Assembly: GCA_022482785.1 (NCBI GenBank)
Contig: JAKVON010000006.1
Coordinates: 1-64,000, forward strand
Reading direction: 5' to 3'
Source of the DNA: Atopobiaceae bacterium
GTDB lineage: Bacteria; Actinomycetota; Coriobacteriia; Coriobacteriales; Atopobiaceae
Length of the DNA: 64,000 nucleotides
Positions 50,445-59,308 of the stretch are shown here, one piece after another (position 1 is the stretch's first letter; the number at the start of each line of letters is the position of its first letter). A model generated the notes under the pieces. It was not told the origin of the DNA. It did no database searches and saw nothing but the letters and a program-made list of their open reading frames with translations. A program made the translations under genes and the position numbers.

Positions 50445-51836
50445 ATGGCTTCTGCTCCTCTTCTCGCACAACATGGTGAGGCCGCCGCCCTCAAGGGGAG
50501 GACCTACTTCGTCAGGACGTTCGGCTGCCAGATGAACCTTCATGATGCCGAGCGCGTCTCCGGCCTGCTCGACTCGTGCGGCTGCCTTCCCGTCTCGACG
50601 CCCGAGGAGGCCGACCTCGTCGTGTTCATGACCTGCTGCGTGCGCGAGAAGGCGGACACGCGTCTCTACGGGCAGGTATCGTCGATGGTGAGTGCCCCCG
50701 AGCCACCCTGCGGCAGGCGAGTCGTGGCGATCGGCGGATGCATCGCGCAACGAGACGGCGAGCGCATCAGGGAGAGCATGCCCAACGTGGACGTCGTCTT
50801 CGGGACCTCCGCCATCGCGAGCCTGCCGGCCATGGCCGCGCAGGCGTTCTCGGCCGACGCGGGCGGGCTCGCGGTCGACACCATCGAGCAGGGCAGGGGC
50901 TTCGCGACCGACCTGCCGAGCCGCCGCGAGCTCTCATACCATGCCTGGGTGCCCATCATGACCGGGTGCAACAACTTCTGCACGTACTGCATCGTCCCCT
51001 ACGTGAGGGGTCGCGAGCGCTCCCGAGGGATGGAGGACGTCCTCTCGGAGTGCGAGAGGCTCGTCTCCGACGGCGTCCGCGAGATATGCCTGCTCGGCCA
51101 GAACGTCAACTCCTATGGGCGCGACCTCTACGGCGACACCCGCTTCGCCGAGCTTCTCCGTCGCGTCGGGCAGACCGGCGTGGACCGCATCCGGTTCACC
51201 TCCTCCCACCCCAAGGACCTCTCCCACGAGACGATTCTGGCGATGGCCGAGACGCCCGCCGTGTGCGACCAGCTCCACCTTGCGGTCCAGAGCGGCTCCA
51301 CGCGCATTCTCAAGGCGATGAACCGACGCTATGGCAGGGACGACTACCTCTCCCTCGTCGACGACGTCCGCGCCGTCATGCCGGGCATCGCCCTCTCGAC
51401 CGACATCATCGTCGGCTTCCCCGGCGAGGGCGAGCAGGACTTCGAGGACACGCTGTCCCTCGTCCGCGAGGTGGGGTTCGCGTCCGCGTTCACCTTCAAG
51501 TACTCGCGACGCGCGGGCACCCCGGCGGCGGGTATCGCCGACGACACCCCGGAGTCGGTGATCGACGACAGGTACGAGAGGCTTGCCGACCTCGTGCAGG
51601 ACCTGAGCCGCGCCCATAACGAGCTCAGCCGGGGGAGGCTCGTCGAGGTGCTCGTGGAGGGTCGCTCCCGCAAGGAGGACATGCTCGTGGGACACAGCAC
51701 CCAGAACCAGACGGTCCATTTCCCCTGCCCGACCGACATGGCCTGGGAGGACCTCGTCGGCAAGCTCGTCTGCGTGCGCGTGGGCGAGGTCCGTTCGTGG
51801 TACCTTCGCGGCGAGATGGAGGGCGAGCCCAGGTGA
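50445..51836 (+). CDS. miaB: tRNA-2-methylthio-N6-isopentenyladenosine synthase MiaB
   Basis: Radical SAM methylthiotransferase acting on i6A37 of tRNA. FVRTFGCQMNLHDAERVSG, MTCCVREKADTRLYG and GGCIAQRDGERI give the three N-terminal cluster cysteines. MTGCNNFCTYCIVPYVRGRE is the SAM cluster, and a TRAM domain ends the protein. At 463 residues it is complete. It overlaps miaA, the enzyme making its substrate, by one nucleotide. Confidence 0.97.
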   Translation: MASAPLLAQHGEAAALKGRTYFVRTFGCQMNLHDAERVSGLLDSCGCLPVSTPEEADLVVFMTCCVREKADTRLYGQVSSMVSAPEPPCGRRVVAIGGCIAQRDGERIRESMPNVDVVFGTSAIASLPAMAAQAFSADAGGLAVDTIEQGRGFATDLPSRRELSYHAWVPIMTGCNNFCTYCIVPYVRGRERSRGMEDVLSECERLVSDGVREICLLGQNVNSYGRDLYGDTRFAELLRRVGQTGVDRIRFTSSHPKDLSHETILAMAETPAVCDQLHLAVQSGSTRILKAMNRRYGRDDYLSLVDDVRAVMPGIALSTDIIVGFPGEGEQDFEDTLSLVREVGFASAFTFKYSRRAGTPAAGIADDTPESVIDDRYERLADLVQDLSRAHNELSRGRLVEVLVEGRSRKEDMLVGHSTQNQTVHFPCPTDMAWEDLVGKLVCVRVGEVRSWYLRGEMEGEPR

Positions 51837-52822
51837 TGCCGACGGATGCGCCGCGCGATGGCGCGCTCCCCCTCGTCGCCTGCGTCGTCGGACCAACGGC
51901 ATCCGGTAAGTCCGAGGTGGCCGACCTCGTCGCCTCCCGGCTCTCGAGCTCGGTCGTGTCGGTCGACGCGATGCAGGTCTATCGCGGCATGGACATCGGG
52001 ACGGCGAAGGTGCCGAGCGGCTTGCGCCATGCCCCCCTGGAGATGGTCGACGTCGTCGACGTGGGCGAGGAGTACTCGGTCGCCCGCTTCCAGGCGGAGG
52101 CCCGCGGCGTCTGCGACCGGCTCGTATCGTCGGGAAGGGTTCCCGTCCTCTGCGGCGGGTCGGGCCTCTACCTCGATGCGGTCATCGACGAGATGGACTT
52201 CCCCTCGGGCTCCCCGGCATCTCCCTCCCGCCTTCGCTACGAGGCCGAGCTCGAGAGGCTCGGGCCGCATGGGCTTTGGGAGGAGCTCCGCTCGCGCGAC
52301 CCGCAGAGCGCCGCCCTCGTCCACGAGCACAACGCGCGCAGGGTGATCCGTGCGCTGGAGCTTCTCGACGAGGGGTCCTCCTATGCGCTGCGGAGCGAGG
52401 GCCTTCGCAGGCGCGCTCCGCACTATCAGGCCCGCATCTGGGCCCTCGTGCCAGACCGCGAGCGGCTCTATGCCCGCATAGACGCCCGGGTCGACCAGAT
52501 GGTCTCCTCCGGCCTGGTCGAGGAGGTGCGGGGGCTCTGCCAACGGGGCCTTCGCGATTCGCTCACCTCGATGCAGGCCATCGGCTACAAGGAGGTCGTC
52601 GCCTTTCTGGACGGGTCCTGCGACCTGCCCGAGGCGGTGCGCCGGATGAAGTCGAACACCAGGAGGTATGCCAAGAGGCAGCTCTCGTGGATGCGCAGGG
52701 ACGGGCGGGCGGTCGAGCTCGACGTCGACGAGCTCGGCGTGCAGGGCTGTGCCGACCTGATCTCCTCGCGGCTCGGGCATGCGACGGGAGGGGACGGCCA
52801 TGTCGCGCTTCGCTCCTCGTGA
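51836..52822 (+). CDS. miaA: tRNA dimethylallyltransferase MiaA
   Basis: Adds the isopentenyl group to A37 of tRNA from dimethylallyl diphosphate. The P-loop is VGPTASGKSEVA, DAMQVYRGMDIGTAKV is the substrate loop, GGSGLYLDAVID follows, and the C-terminal SMQAIGYKE and NTRRYAKRQLSWMRRD are typical. ATG 51836 or GTG 51833 may serve as start. At about 328 residues it is slightly longer than usual. It overlaps hflX by 23 nt. Confidence 0.96.
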   Translation: MPTDAPRDGALPLVACVVGPTASGKSEVADLVASRLSSSVVSVDAMQVYRGMDIGTAKVPSGLRHAPLEMVDVVDVGEEYSVARFQAEARGVCDRLVSSGRVPVLCGGSGLYLDAVIDEMDFPSGSPASPSRLRYEAELERLGPHGLWEELRSRDPQSAALVHEHNARRVIRALELLDEGSSYALRSEGLRRRAPHYQARIWALVPDRERLYARIDARVDQMVSSGLVEEVRGLCQRGLRDSLTSMQAIGYKEVVAFLDGSCDLPEAVRRMKSNTRRYAKRQLSWMRRDGRAVELDVDELGVQGCADLISSRLGHATGGDGHVALRSS

Positions 52823-54095
52823 CACCGCCCCGCGGCCCGAGCGTGCGCTCCTCGTGGGGGTGGACCTCGGCGCCGGCTCTGCCTGGCCGCTCGCGGAGTC
52901 CTTGGCGGAGCTCGGACGGCTTGCCGAGACGGACGGGGCCGAGGTCGTCTCGACCCTCACGCAGCGTCTCGACCGTCCCGTCCCGCGCACCTTCATCGGC
53001 TCGGGCAAGGCTCGCGAGCTCGTCGACGCCGTTCGCTCGCTCGCCATCGACGTCGTCATCTTCGACGACGAGCTCACCCCCTCCCAGCAGACCAACCTCG
53101 AGCGGATCGTCGGGGAGCCGACCAAGATCATCGACCGAACGGCCCTCATCCTCGATATCTTCGGGAATCATGCGACGACCAGGGAAGGCCGCATCCAGGT
53201 GCAGGTCGCGCAGCTCGAGTACCTGCTCCCGCGGCTTCGCGGCATGTGGAGCCACCTCGTGGGCGAGCAGACGAGGGGCGGCATCGGGAGCCGCTTCGGG
53301 CAGGGCGAGAGCCAGCTCGAGGTCGACCGGAGGCTCGTCAGGAAGCGCATATCCACCCTCAAGGGCGAGCTCGCGACCCTCGACGTCCGCCGGGAGACGC
53401 AGAGCAAGGCACGATGGGAGTCCGGCATCTATCGCGTCGCGTTGGCCGGGTATACGAACGCGGGCAAGTCCACGCTGCTCAACAGCCTCACAGACTCCGA
53501 CGTCTACGCGAAAGACGAGCTCTTCGCGACCCTCGACCCGACCACGCGCTCCCTGGTCCTCGAAGGAGGCCGCCGCATCTCCCTCACCGACACGGTGGGC
53601 TTCATACAGAAGCTCCCCACGACCCTCGTCGAATCCTTCAAGTCGACCCTTGCCGAGGTGAGGATGGCCGACCTGGTCCTCGTGGTGGTCGACTCCAGCG
53701 ATGCCCACGCCGACCGCGAGCTCGCCGCCGTCCTCGAGATCCTCTCGCAGATAGGCGCCGGGGACGTCCGCCGCCTCGTCGTCTACAACAAGTCCGACCT
53801 TCCTGGCGCGCACGGGGCGGAGGCCGGACAGGCCCAGGACGCGGTCATGGTCTCCGCCAGGACGGGAGAGGGCCTGCAGGAGCTCCTCTTCCGCATCTCG
53901 AGGGCCGCGGCGGACGATGACGTCACGATGGCCCTGCTGATTCCCTATGACAAGGGCTCGCTCGTCCGTCTCGTCCACGAGCGATGCCAGGTAATCCGAG
54001 AGTCCTATGGGGACGGTGGCCTGCAGGTGAGCGCGAAGGTCCCGAGAAGGCTCGCGAAGGGCCTCGAGCCCTATGCCAAGGGTGACGAGGACTAG
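52800..54095 (+). CDS. hflX: Ribosome-splitting GTPase HflX
   Basis: Stress-linked GTPase that rescues stalled ribosomes. The N-terminal nucleotide-binding domain includes SGKARELVDAV and VIFDDELTPSQQTNLER, then the helical region with HATTREGRIQVQVAQLEYLLPRL and LVGEQTRGGIGSR. The G domain has GYTNAGKST near residue 217 and DTVGFIQKLPTTLVESFKST. ATG 52800 is preceded by GGGAGGGGAC. At 431 residues it is normal. Confidence 0.96.
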   Translation: MSRFAPRDTAPRPERALLVGVDLGAGSAWPLAESLAELGRLAETDGAEVVSTLTQRLDRPVPRTFIGSGKARELVDAVRSLAIDVVIFDDELTPSQQTNLERIVGEPTKIIDRTALILDIFGNHATTREGRIQVQVAQLEYLLPRLRGMWSHLVGEQTRGGIGSRFGQGESQLEVDRRLVRKRISTLKGELATLDVRRETQSKARWESGIYRVALAGYTNAGKSTLLNSLTDSDVYAKDELFATLDPTTRSLVLEGGRRISLTDTVGFIQKLPTTLVESFKSTLAEVRMADLVLVVVDSSDAHADRELAAVLEILSQIGAGDVRRLVVYNKSDLPGAHGAEAGQAQDAVMVSARTGEGLQELLFRISRAAADDDVTMALLIPYDKGSLVRLVHERCQVIRESYGDGGLQVSAKVPRRLAKGLEPYAKGDED

Positions 54096-54103
54096 GACCG
54101 GGA

Positions 54104-54155
54104 GGGCCTCTGCCCGCCGGATGGTCGGCCGCATGGGAGGGTGGGGGAGAGGCCC
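54104..54155. terminator. Stem between convergent hflX and lexA
   Basis: GGGCCTCT (54104-54111) pairs with AGAGGCCC (54148-54155) around a 36-nt GC-rich spacer that can fold further. It may serve both converging genes. No U-run on either side. Confidence 0.35.
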
Positions 54156-54158
54156 TGC

Positions 54159-54815
54159 CTAGAGCGTGCGCACCAACGCCGTGACCTTGCCGAGGATGGT
54201 GGGGTTGGCGGCATAGATGGGCTCCATCGTGTCGTTCTCCGGCTGGAGGCGGATGCGGCCCTGTTCCCGATAGAAGGTCTTGACCGTCGCCGAGTCGTCG
54301 ATGAGCGCGACCACGATCTCCCCGTTGTGGGCGTCGTGCTGCTCCTTGACGACGATGTAGTCACCGTCGAAGATCCCGGCATTGATCATGGACTCGCCGT
54401 GCACCTGAAGGATGAAGGAGCTGGCATCTCCCACGATGCTCGTGGGAAGGGTGAGGCTCTCCTCGATGTTCTGCTCGGCGAGGATGGGGGTGCCGGCGGC
54501 GACGCGCCCGACGACCGGCAGCGAGATGGTGTTCGCATCGAGGTCCTGCCTGACCGCGGCGAGCCCATGGGCCTCCTCGTGAGGCGCGGGGCGCTCGCCG
54601 CCCGTGATCTCTATGGTGCGTGGCTTGTTGGGGTCGCGCTTGATGAGGCCGCGGTCCTCGAGGACCTTGAGGTGCATGTGCACCGTTGAGGGGGAGGCGA
54701 GCCCGACGGCCGCGCCGATCTCCCGAACCGAGGGCGGATAGGCGTGCGCGTCCGCGTAGGTGCAGATGAAGTCATAGATCTGCTGCTGACGCTTCGAGAG
54801 CTTCCTCTGGGCCAT
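54159..54815 (-). CDS. lexA: SOS repressor LexA
   Basis: Represses DNA-damage genes until RecA filaments trigger its self-cleavage. The winged helix has PPSVREIGAAVGLASPSTVHMHLKVLEDRGLI. The cleavage bond is Ala107-Gly108 in RVAAGTP, the catalytic serine is S142 in HGESM and the lysine is K179 in ATVKTF. Start at 54815, behind AGGAGG on the minus strand. At 218 residues it is normal. Three SOS boxes lie between it and the divergent LysM gene, so it should regulate itself. Confidence 0.97.
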   Translation of the reverse strand: MAQRKLSKRQQQIYDFICTYADAHAYPPSVREIGAAVGLASPSTVHMHLKVLEDRGLIKRDPNKPRTIEITGGERPAPHEEAHGLAAVRQDLDANTISLPVVGRVAAGTPILAEQNIEESLTLPTSIVGDASSFILQVHGESMINAGIFDGDYIVVKEQHDAHNGEIVVALIDDSATVKTFYREQGRIRLQPENDTMEPIYAANPTILGKVTALVRTL

Positions 54816-54838
54816 GTGGTCCTCCTTTTCCTGCCTCA

Positions 54839-54868
54839 ATGATATCCGACCCCGCCGCGGAATGCAAA
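54839..54868 (-). promoter_or_regulatory. Candidate lexA promoter
   Basis: On the minus strand TTTGCA (complement of 54863-54868) and TATCAT (complement of 54839-54844) are 18 nt apart. SOS box A overlaps the -35, consistent with autorepression. Confidence 0.5.
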
Positions 54869-54928
54869 CAAATGTTCTGATATCGCTTCCATCGAACATA
54901 GGTTCTGCTAAACTAAGAACAGACGTTC
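54866..54928. promoter_or_regulatory. Three LexA (SOS) boxes between lexA and the LysM gene
   Basis: Three GAAC-N4-GTTC-type sites lie in 63 bases: AAACAAATGTTC (54866-54877, one mismatch in the left arm), GAACATAGGTTC (54894-54905) and GAACAGACGTTC (54917-54928). Centres are 28 and 23 bp apart. Box A overlaps the probable lexA -35; box C lies just upstream of the probable LysM-gene promoter. Confidence 0.88.
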
Positions 54929-54933
54929 TGGGA

Positions 54934-54963
54934 TTGGGATTTTGGCAGCTCGCCTTTTATGTC
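54934..54963 (+). promoter_or_regulatory. Candidate promoter of the LysM gene
   Basis: TTGGGA (54934-54939), an 18-nt spacer and TATGTC (54958-54963) lie directly downstream of SOS box C and about 60 nt before the gene. Confidence 0.4.
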
Positions 54964-55022
54964 CGGGGACCGCCTTATAAACGTTCCAGCGACCAAAGCA
55001 CGAGAGGGAAGAGGCCCATCAC

Positions 55023-55472
55023 ATGTCCGCCACCGCATACGTCTTCGGAACCGCCGCCGTCGAGCTCGCACCCGAGCATGACCTTCGCCTCGTGCCCGGG
55101 TGCCGTCCCCAGGAGCCTGTCGGCCGCGGCGCGAGGCGGCACGGGCCCAGCCCCTCCGCAGCCCCCTCGGGATGCCGCGTCGCCGTGCCGTCCCTTCCCC
55201 CGACCCTCGTTGCGCTCGCCGTCTCCGCCGTCATCCTCTTGGGCGCCTTTTCCGTCGGCAGCTCCCTCGAGGCGTCCGCGGGCATTCCCGCGAACGCTGA
55301 CGTCCCCACCGCGAGCGTCGTCGTCTCCTCGGGCGACTCCCTCTGGACGCTCGCCCAGGAGCACCCCGTCTCGGGCTACTCGACGTCCCAGACCGTGCGC
55401 TACATCGAGTCCTCCAACTCCCTTGGCTCTGCCACGATAACCCCAGGCCAGACGCTTCGCGTTCCCCGCTAG
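55023..55472 (+). CDS. Membrane-anchored LysM protein, YneA-like SOS division inhibitor candidate
   Basis: 149-residue protein with an N-terminal soluble, Pro/Arg-rich part, one membrane helix (about 61-82) and a C-terminal LysM domain (about 99-148: VVVSSGDSLWTLAQEHP through TITPGQTLRVPR). The same layout, single helix plus LysM, and the same position, divergent from lexA, are those of Bacillus YneA and of analogous actinobacterial proteins that delay septation after DNA damage. SOS boxes upstream support damage induction. The assignment is inference from layout and context, not sequence identity. The 60-residue cytosolic part is longer than in YneA. Confidence 0.72.
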   Translation: MSATAYVFGTAAVELAPEHDLRLVPGCRPQEPVGRGARRHGPSPSAAPSGCRVAVPSLPPTLVALAVSAVILLGAFSVGSSLEASAGIPANADVPTASVVVSSGDSLWTLAQEHPVSGYSTSQTVRYIESSNSLGSATITPGQTLRVPR

Positions 55473-55477
55473 GACGC

Positions 55478-55503
55478 TTCTGCCACTGCAGCTTGTGGCG
55501 GAA
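55478..55503 (+). terminator. Hairpin after the LysM gene
   Basis: TTCTGCCAC (55478-55486) pairs with GTGGCGGAA (55495-55503), with one G-U pair, 5 nt after the stop codon. No U-run follows. Confidence 0.45.
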
Positions 55504-55515
55504 CTGGCATACCAG

Positions 55516-55531
55516 ACACCATATCTGGTAG
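55516..55531 (+). promoter_or_regulatory. NrdR-box-like palindrome upstream of nrdR
   Basis: ACACCATATCTGGTAG matches the NrdR box ACACwATATATwGTGT at 11 of 16 positions and lies in a 7-bp inverted repeat (TACCAGA/TCTGGTA). It could mediate autoregulation, but the right half is weak. Confidence 0.3.
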
Positions 55532-55590
55532 TGTTTCTGGCCTTCTTGTGGTATCTTTCCTACTGTTGATTATTCTGGCAGGGGAGGAAC

Positions 55591-56037
55591 ATGCGTTGTC
55601 CCAAGTGCGGCTGCGACGATTCCAAGGTCGTCGATTCACGTCCCTCTGAGAGCAACGACTCGATTCGGCGTCGTCGGGAATGCACGAGATGCGGGTTCCG
55701 CTTTACCACCTACGAGCGTCGCGAGGAGATTCCCCTCACCATCATCAAGAAGGACGGCACGCACGAGACCTTCGACCGCTCGAAGATCATGCATGGGCTC
55801 GTGACCGCCACCGTCAAGCGCGACATCCCCGTCTCGCGCCTGAACGAGCTCATCGAGGGCATCGAGGGAGACCTGCGCGACCAGGGGATCTCCGAGGTCC
55901 CCGCCGAGGAGATCGGCAACATGGTCCTGAAGCGGCTGCGCACGCTCGACAAGGTCGCCTACATCAGGTTCGCGAGCGTCTACAAGGACTTTCACGACGT
56001 CGAGGAGTTTAACGCCGAGCTGAAGGGCCTCGAATGA
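55591..56037 (+). CDS. nrdR: Transcriptional repressor NrdR
   Basis: Zinc-ribbon/ATP-cone repressor of ribonucleotide reductase genes. The zinc ligands are C3, C6, C31 and C34 ([32 protein letters not shown]). The ATP-cone starts [17 protein letters not shown]. At 148 residues it is standard. It overlaps dut by 4 nt, so control of dNTP supply and dUTP removal are coupled here. Confidence 0.97.
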   Translation: MRCPKCGCDDSKVVDSRPSESNDSIRRRRECTRCGFRFTTYERREEIPLTIIKKDGTHETFDRSKIMHGLVTATVKRDIPVSRLNELIEGIEGDLRDQGISEVPAEEIGNMVLKRLRTLDKVAYIRFASVYKDFHDVEEFNAELKGLE

Positions 56038-56477
56038 CAGATTACGTCAAGCTTCCCATCGTCCGCCTCGATCCCACCGTCGAGCTCCCGAGCTACGCCT
56101 ATGCGGGCGATGCCGGGCTCGACCTGAGGGCCTCCGAGGACGTCACGCTTGCGCCACACGAGCGCAGGCTGATCTCCACGGGCCTCGCCATAGCCATTCC
56201 CGAGGGCTTCGCGGGCTTCGTCCAGCCGAGGAGCGGCATGGCCCTCAAGCGCGGGCTCTCGATGGCGAACACCCCAGGGCTCGTCGACTCGCACTATCGT
56301 GGCGAGCTCAAGGTCGTCGCCGTCAACCTCGACGACGAGACCCCCATCGACATCCAACGCGGCGAGCGCATCGCCCAACTCGTCATCCAGCGCGTCCCGC
56401 AGGTCGAGCTCGTCGAGGTCGATCGCCTCGACGAGACGGACCGCGGAGACGGAGGATTCGGCTCAAGCGGCGTCTAG
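56034..56477 (+). CDS. dut: Deoxyuridine 5'-triphosphate nucleotidohydrolase
   Basis: Hydrolyses dUTP to dUMP, keeping uracil out of DNA and feeding dTMP synthesis. Trimeric dUTPase motifs: GDAGLDLRA (1), [11 protein letters not shown] (3, catalytic region), [10 protein letters not shown] and RIAQLVIQR, with the C-terminal P-loop-like arm [10 protein letters not shown]. At 147 residues it is complete. Confidence 0.97.
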   Translation: MTDYVKLPIVRLDPTVELPSYAYAGDAGLDLRASEDVTLAPHERRLISTGLAIAIPEGFAGFVQPRSGMALKRGLSMANTPGLVDSHYRGELKVVAVNLDDETPIDIQRGERIAQLVIQRVPQVELVEVDRLDETDRGDGGFGSSGV

Positions 56478-56491
56478 CGGCGCCTGAGGGT

Positions 56492-56523
56492 CCCGGGCCG
56501 GCGCATGCGTGCGTCGGCCGGGG
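56492..56523 (+). terminator. Imperfect hairpin between dut and the purine permease
   Basis: CCCGGGCCGGCG and CGTCGGCCGGGG pair at 10 of 12 positions, 15 nt after dut. The following bases are only mildly T-rich. It probably partly separates the two genes. Confidence 0.35.
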
Positions 56524-56554
56524 CATGTTCTGTATCTCGAATGAGGGGGAAAGT

Positions 56555-57868
56555 ATGGAAACGTTCTTCAAGATGGCCAAAAGAGGGTCGTCCACCAGCC
56601 AGGAGGTCCGCGCCGGCGTCACGACCTTCCTCGCGATGGCCTACATCATCGCGGTCAACCCGATCATGCTCGCCGCCGCCGGCGTCCCGACGGTCCCGGC
56701 CGTCACCTCGACGTGCATCGGCGCCGGCATCATGACGATTGCCATGGGCCTCTTCGCGAACAGGCCCCTTGCCTGCGCCTCCGGCATGGGCATCAACGCC
56801 GTCGTGGGCTATACGCTCGCCAACGTCGCCGGAGGGGACTGGCACGCCGCCATGGCTGTCATCTTCCTCGAGGGCATCGTCATCCTCGCGCTGGTCCTCT
56901 GCGGCCTCCGCGAGGCGGTCATGGATGCCATCCCGGCCTCCCTGCGCCATGCCATCGCCGTCGGCCTCGGCCTCTTCATCGCATTCATCGGCCTCAAGGA
57001 CGGCGGCGTCATCGTCGCGAACCAGTCGACGTTCATCACCATGGGCTCGGTGCGTGACCCCAACTTCCTCGTGGCGATCATCTCGACCGTCGCGACGATC
57101 ATCCTCTACGCCAAGCACGTCAAGGGCGACGTCCTGTGGGGCATCCTCATCGGCGTCGCGGCGAGCTACCTCCTCGGCGTCGGCGTCATGCCCGCGGGCG
57201 TCGTCTCGCCCCTGGACTTCTCGTCCTTCGGAGCTCCCTTCCAGGCCGACGCGAGCGGCGTCGCCGGCATCGTCAAGGTCTTCGGAAACCCCACGCTCCT
57301 GGTCTTCGTCTTCTCGCTCATGATGTCCGACTTCTTCGACACGATGGGCACCTCCGTGGCCGTCGCCAAGCAGGGCGAGTTCCTCACCGATGACGGCAAG
57401 GTCGAGAACATCAACGAGATCCTCATCGTCGACTCCGCCGCCGCTGCCATGGGCGGTCTCATGGGTGCCTCTTCGATCACGACGTTCGTGGAGTCCGCCT
57501 CCGGCGCGGCTGACGGCGGCCGCACGGGCCTCGCGTCGGTCACGACCGGCATCCTCTTCATCGTCGCGGCGTTCTTCGCCCCGCTCATCGCAGTCGTGAG
57601 CTCGGCTGCCACCTGCGGCGCCCTGGTCATGGTGGGCTATCTCATGATGACCGACGTCAGCGAGATCGAGTGGACCGACCCCCTGCAGGGCTTCTCGTCC
57701 TTCATGACGGTCGCCTGCATTCCTCTGACGTACTCCATCTCCACCGGCATCGGCCTCGGCTTCATCACCTATGTGCTCGTCGCGCTGGCCACCGGCAGGA
57801 CCAAGGAGGTCAAGCCGCTCATGTGGGTCGCGGCCGTTGCCTTCCTCATCTCGTTCCTGGTCGCATAG
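56555..57868 (+). CDS. NCS2 purine permease (AzgA-type)
   Basis: Proton-coupled importer of hypoxanthine, guanine or adenine. The family start is TFLAMAYIIAVNPIMLAAAGVP; SGMGINAVVGYTLA, VGLGLFIAFIGLKDGGVI and MSDFFDTMGTSVAVA are AzgA/PbuG-type motifs; about 12 helices are predicted from hydrophobicity. ATG 56555 follows GAGGGGGAAAG. At 437 residues it is complete. The exact purine cannot be told. No purine riboswitch is visible upstream. Confidence 0.9.
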   Translation: METFFKMAKRGSSTSQEVRAGVTTFLAMAYIIAVNPIMLAAAGVPTVPAVTSTCIGAGIMTIAMGLFANRPLACASGMGINAVVGYTLANVAGGDWHAAMAVIFLEGIVILALVLCGLREAVMDAIPASLRHAIAVGLGLFIAFIGLKDGGVIVANQSTFITMGSVRDPNFLVAIISTVATIILYAKHVKGDVLWGILIGVAASYLLGVGVMPAGVVSPLDFSSFGAPFQADASGVAGIVKVFGNPTLLVFVFSLMMSDFFDTMGTSVAVAKQGEFLTDDGKVENINEILIVDSAAAAMGGLMGASSITTFVESASGAADGGRTGLASVTTGILFIVAAFFAPLIAVVSSAATCGALVMVGYLMMTDVSEIEWTDPLQGFSSFMTVACIPLTYSISTGIGLGFITYVLVALATGRTKEVKPLMWVAAVAFLISFLVA

Positions 57869-57909
57869 GCTGGGCGTCACGTCCGAGTCGGTCGGGAAGG
57901 AATAATCGC

Positions 57910-59181
57910 ATGGCAAGAAAAGAGCGAGAGATCATCGGGGTGGACGACCGCGTGTCCGTCGGTCGCGCCATACCGCTCGGCATCCAGCACATGATGAGCA
58001 TGTTCGGCTCGACGGTGCTCGTGCCCATGCTCACCGGGCTCCACCCGTCGATCGCCATCATGTGCTCGGGCATCGGCACCATCTGCTACCTCCTCGTGAC
58101 GAGGAACAAGATCCCCAGCTACCTCGGGAGCTCGTTCGCCTTCATCAGCCCCATCATCGCCATCGGGGCAACCCAGGGCCTTGATGCGGCCATGTCGGGC
58201 GTGGTGGTCGCAGGTTGCGTGTTCTTGCTGGTCGCAGGTATCATCAAGCTCGTCGGGACCGACTGGATGGACCGCGTGCTCCCGCCTGTCCTCGTCGCGA
58301 GCGTCATCATCGTCATCGGCATCGGCCTCTCGGCAACCGCCGTGAAGATGGCCCTCTACTCGGGCACGAGCGCGTTCGTGCCCACAGGTGCGCTCATCGC
58401 GGCCATCACGCTCTTCGCCGCCGTCGCCTATTCCAGCATGCCTGGCCTCATCGGCACGGTTCCCGTGCTGCTTGCCATCATCACCGGCTACGTCTGCGCC
58501 TGCATCGCCGGGCTCGTCGACTTCTCCGCGGTGGCCAACGCCGCATGGATCGGCCTTCCCACGTTCACGACGCCCAGGTTCGACTGGGGCGCCATCGCGC
58601 TCATCGGCCCCGTCGCCTTCGTGGTGGTCATCGAGCACATCGGCCACCTGCTCGTCGTCGGCGAGATCGTCGACAGGGACTATCGCCCGATGCTTCCTCG
58701 CTCGCTTGCGGGCGACGGCATCGCGACCGTCATCTCGGGCTTTCTCGGAGGCCCTCCGACGACCACCTACGCCGAGAACATCGGCGTCATGAGCGTCACG
58801 CGCGTCTACTCCACGCAGGTCTTCTGGTACGCTGCCGGGTTCGCCCTGCTCGTGGGTGGCTTCTGTCCCAAGGTCGAGGCCCTGATCGAGAGCATCCCCA
58901 CGCCCGTCATGGGCGGGGTCAGCCTGCTGCTGTTCGGCCTCATCGCATCCAACGGCCTCCGCACGCTCGTGAGCAACAAGGTCGACTTCGCCAAGAACCG
59001 CAACCTCATGATCGCCTCCGTCGTCATCATCCTTGGCGTCGGCATGGAGACCAGCGGCATCTCGATTCCTCTGGGTGCCTACACGCTGCCTGGCATGGCC
59101 ACCTCCGCCCTCGTCGGCATCGTCCTCAACCTGATCCTTCCGAAGGATTCGTCGGAGGAGCAGGTCGACCAGGCCGAATAG
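57910..59181 (+). CDS. NCS2 uracil permease (UraA/PyrP-type)
   Basis: Probable uracil importer. VGRAIPLGIQHMMSMFGSTVLVPMLTG and LGSSFAFISPI open the protein; VVVIEHIGHLLVVGEIV and FLGGPPTTTYAENIGVM are the substrate-site signatures of uracil transporters in the NCS2 family. At 423 residues with about 14 helices it is typical. It lies 41 nt after the purine permease and likely shares its transcript. It could feed PyrR-linked uracil salvage. Confidence 0.92.
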   Translation: MARKEREIIGVDDRVSVGRAIPLGIQHMMSMFGSTVLVPMLTGLHPSIAIMCSGIGTICYLLVTRNKIPSYLGSSFAFISPIIAIGATQGLDAAMSGVVVAGCVFLLVAGIIKLVGTDWMDRVLPPVLVASVIIVIGIGLSATAVKMALYSGTSAFVPTGALIAAITLFAAVAYSSMPGLIGTVPVLLAIITGYVCACIAGLVDFSAVANAAWIGLPTFTTPRFDWGAIALIGPVAFVVVIEHIGHLLVVGEIVDRDYRPMLPRSLAGDGIATVISGFLGGPPTTTYAENIGVMSVTRVYSTQVFWYAAGFALLVGGFCPKVEALIESIPTPVMGGVSLLLFGLIASNGLRTLVSNKVDFAKNRNLMIASVVIILGVGMETSGISIPLGAYTLPGMATSALVGIVLNLILPKDSSEEQVDQAE

Positions 59182-59211
59182 GAACGGCATGTTCTAGCGA
59201 TTCGTGAAGTC

Positions 59212-59250
59212 GGGACGGAGAGCCTCTATGGGCCCTCCGTCCCGTTCTCA
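59212..59250 (+). terminator. Terminator after the uracil permease
   Basis: GGGACGGAG (59212-59220) pairs with CTCCGTCCC (59235-59243), followed by GTTCTCA. It separates the permease pair from trxB. Confidence 0.6.
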
Positions 59251-59308
59251 TGAGGGGCGCGTTCGGGTAGGCTCAACCTAGGAAACGATTCGAGCGTAGG
59301 AGACAATC

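Noticed and set aside
56478-56554. Purine riboswitch before the purine permease
   Set aside because: The 77-nt gap is too short and shows only an imperfect GC hairpin, without the conserved junction bases of a purine aptamer.
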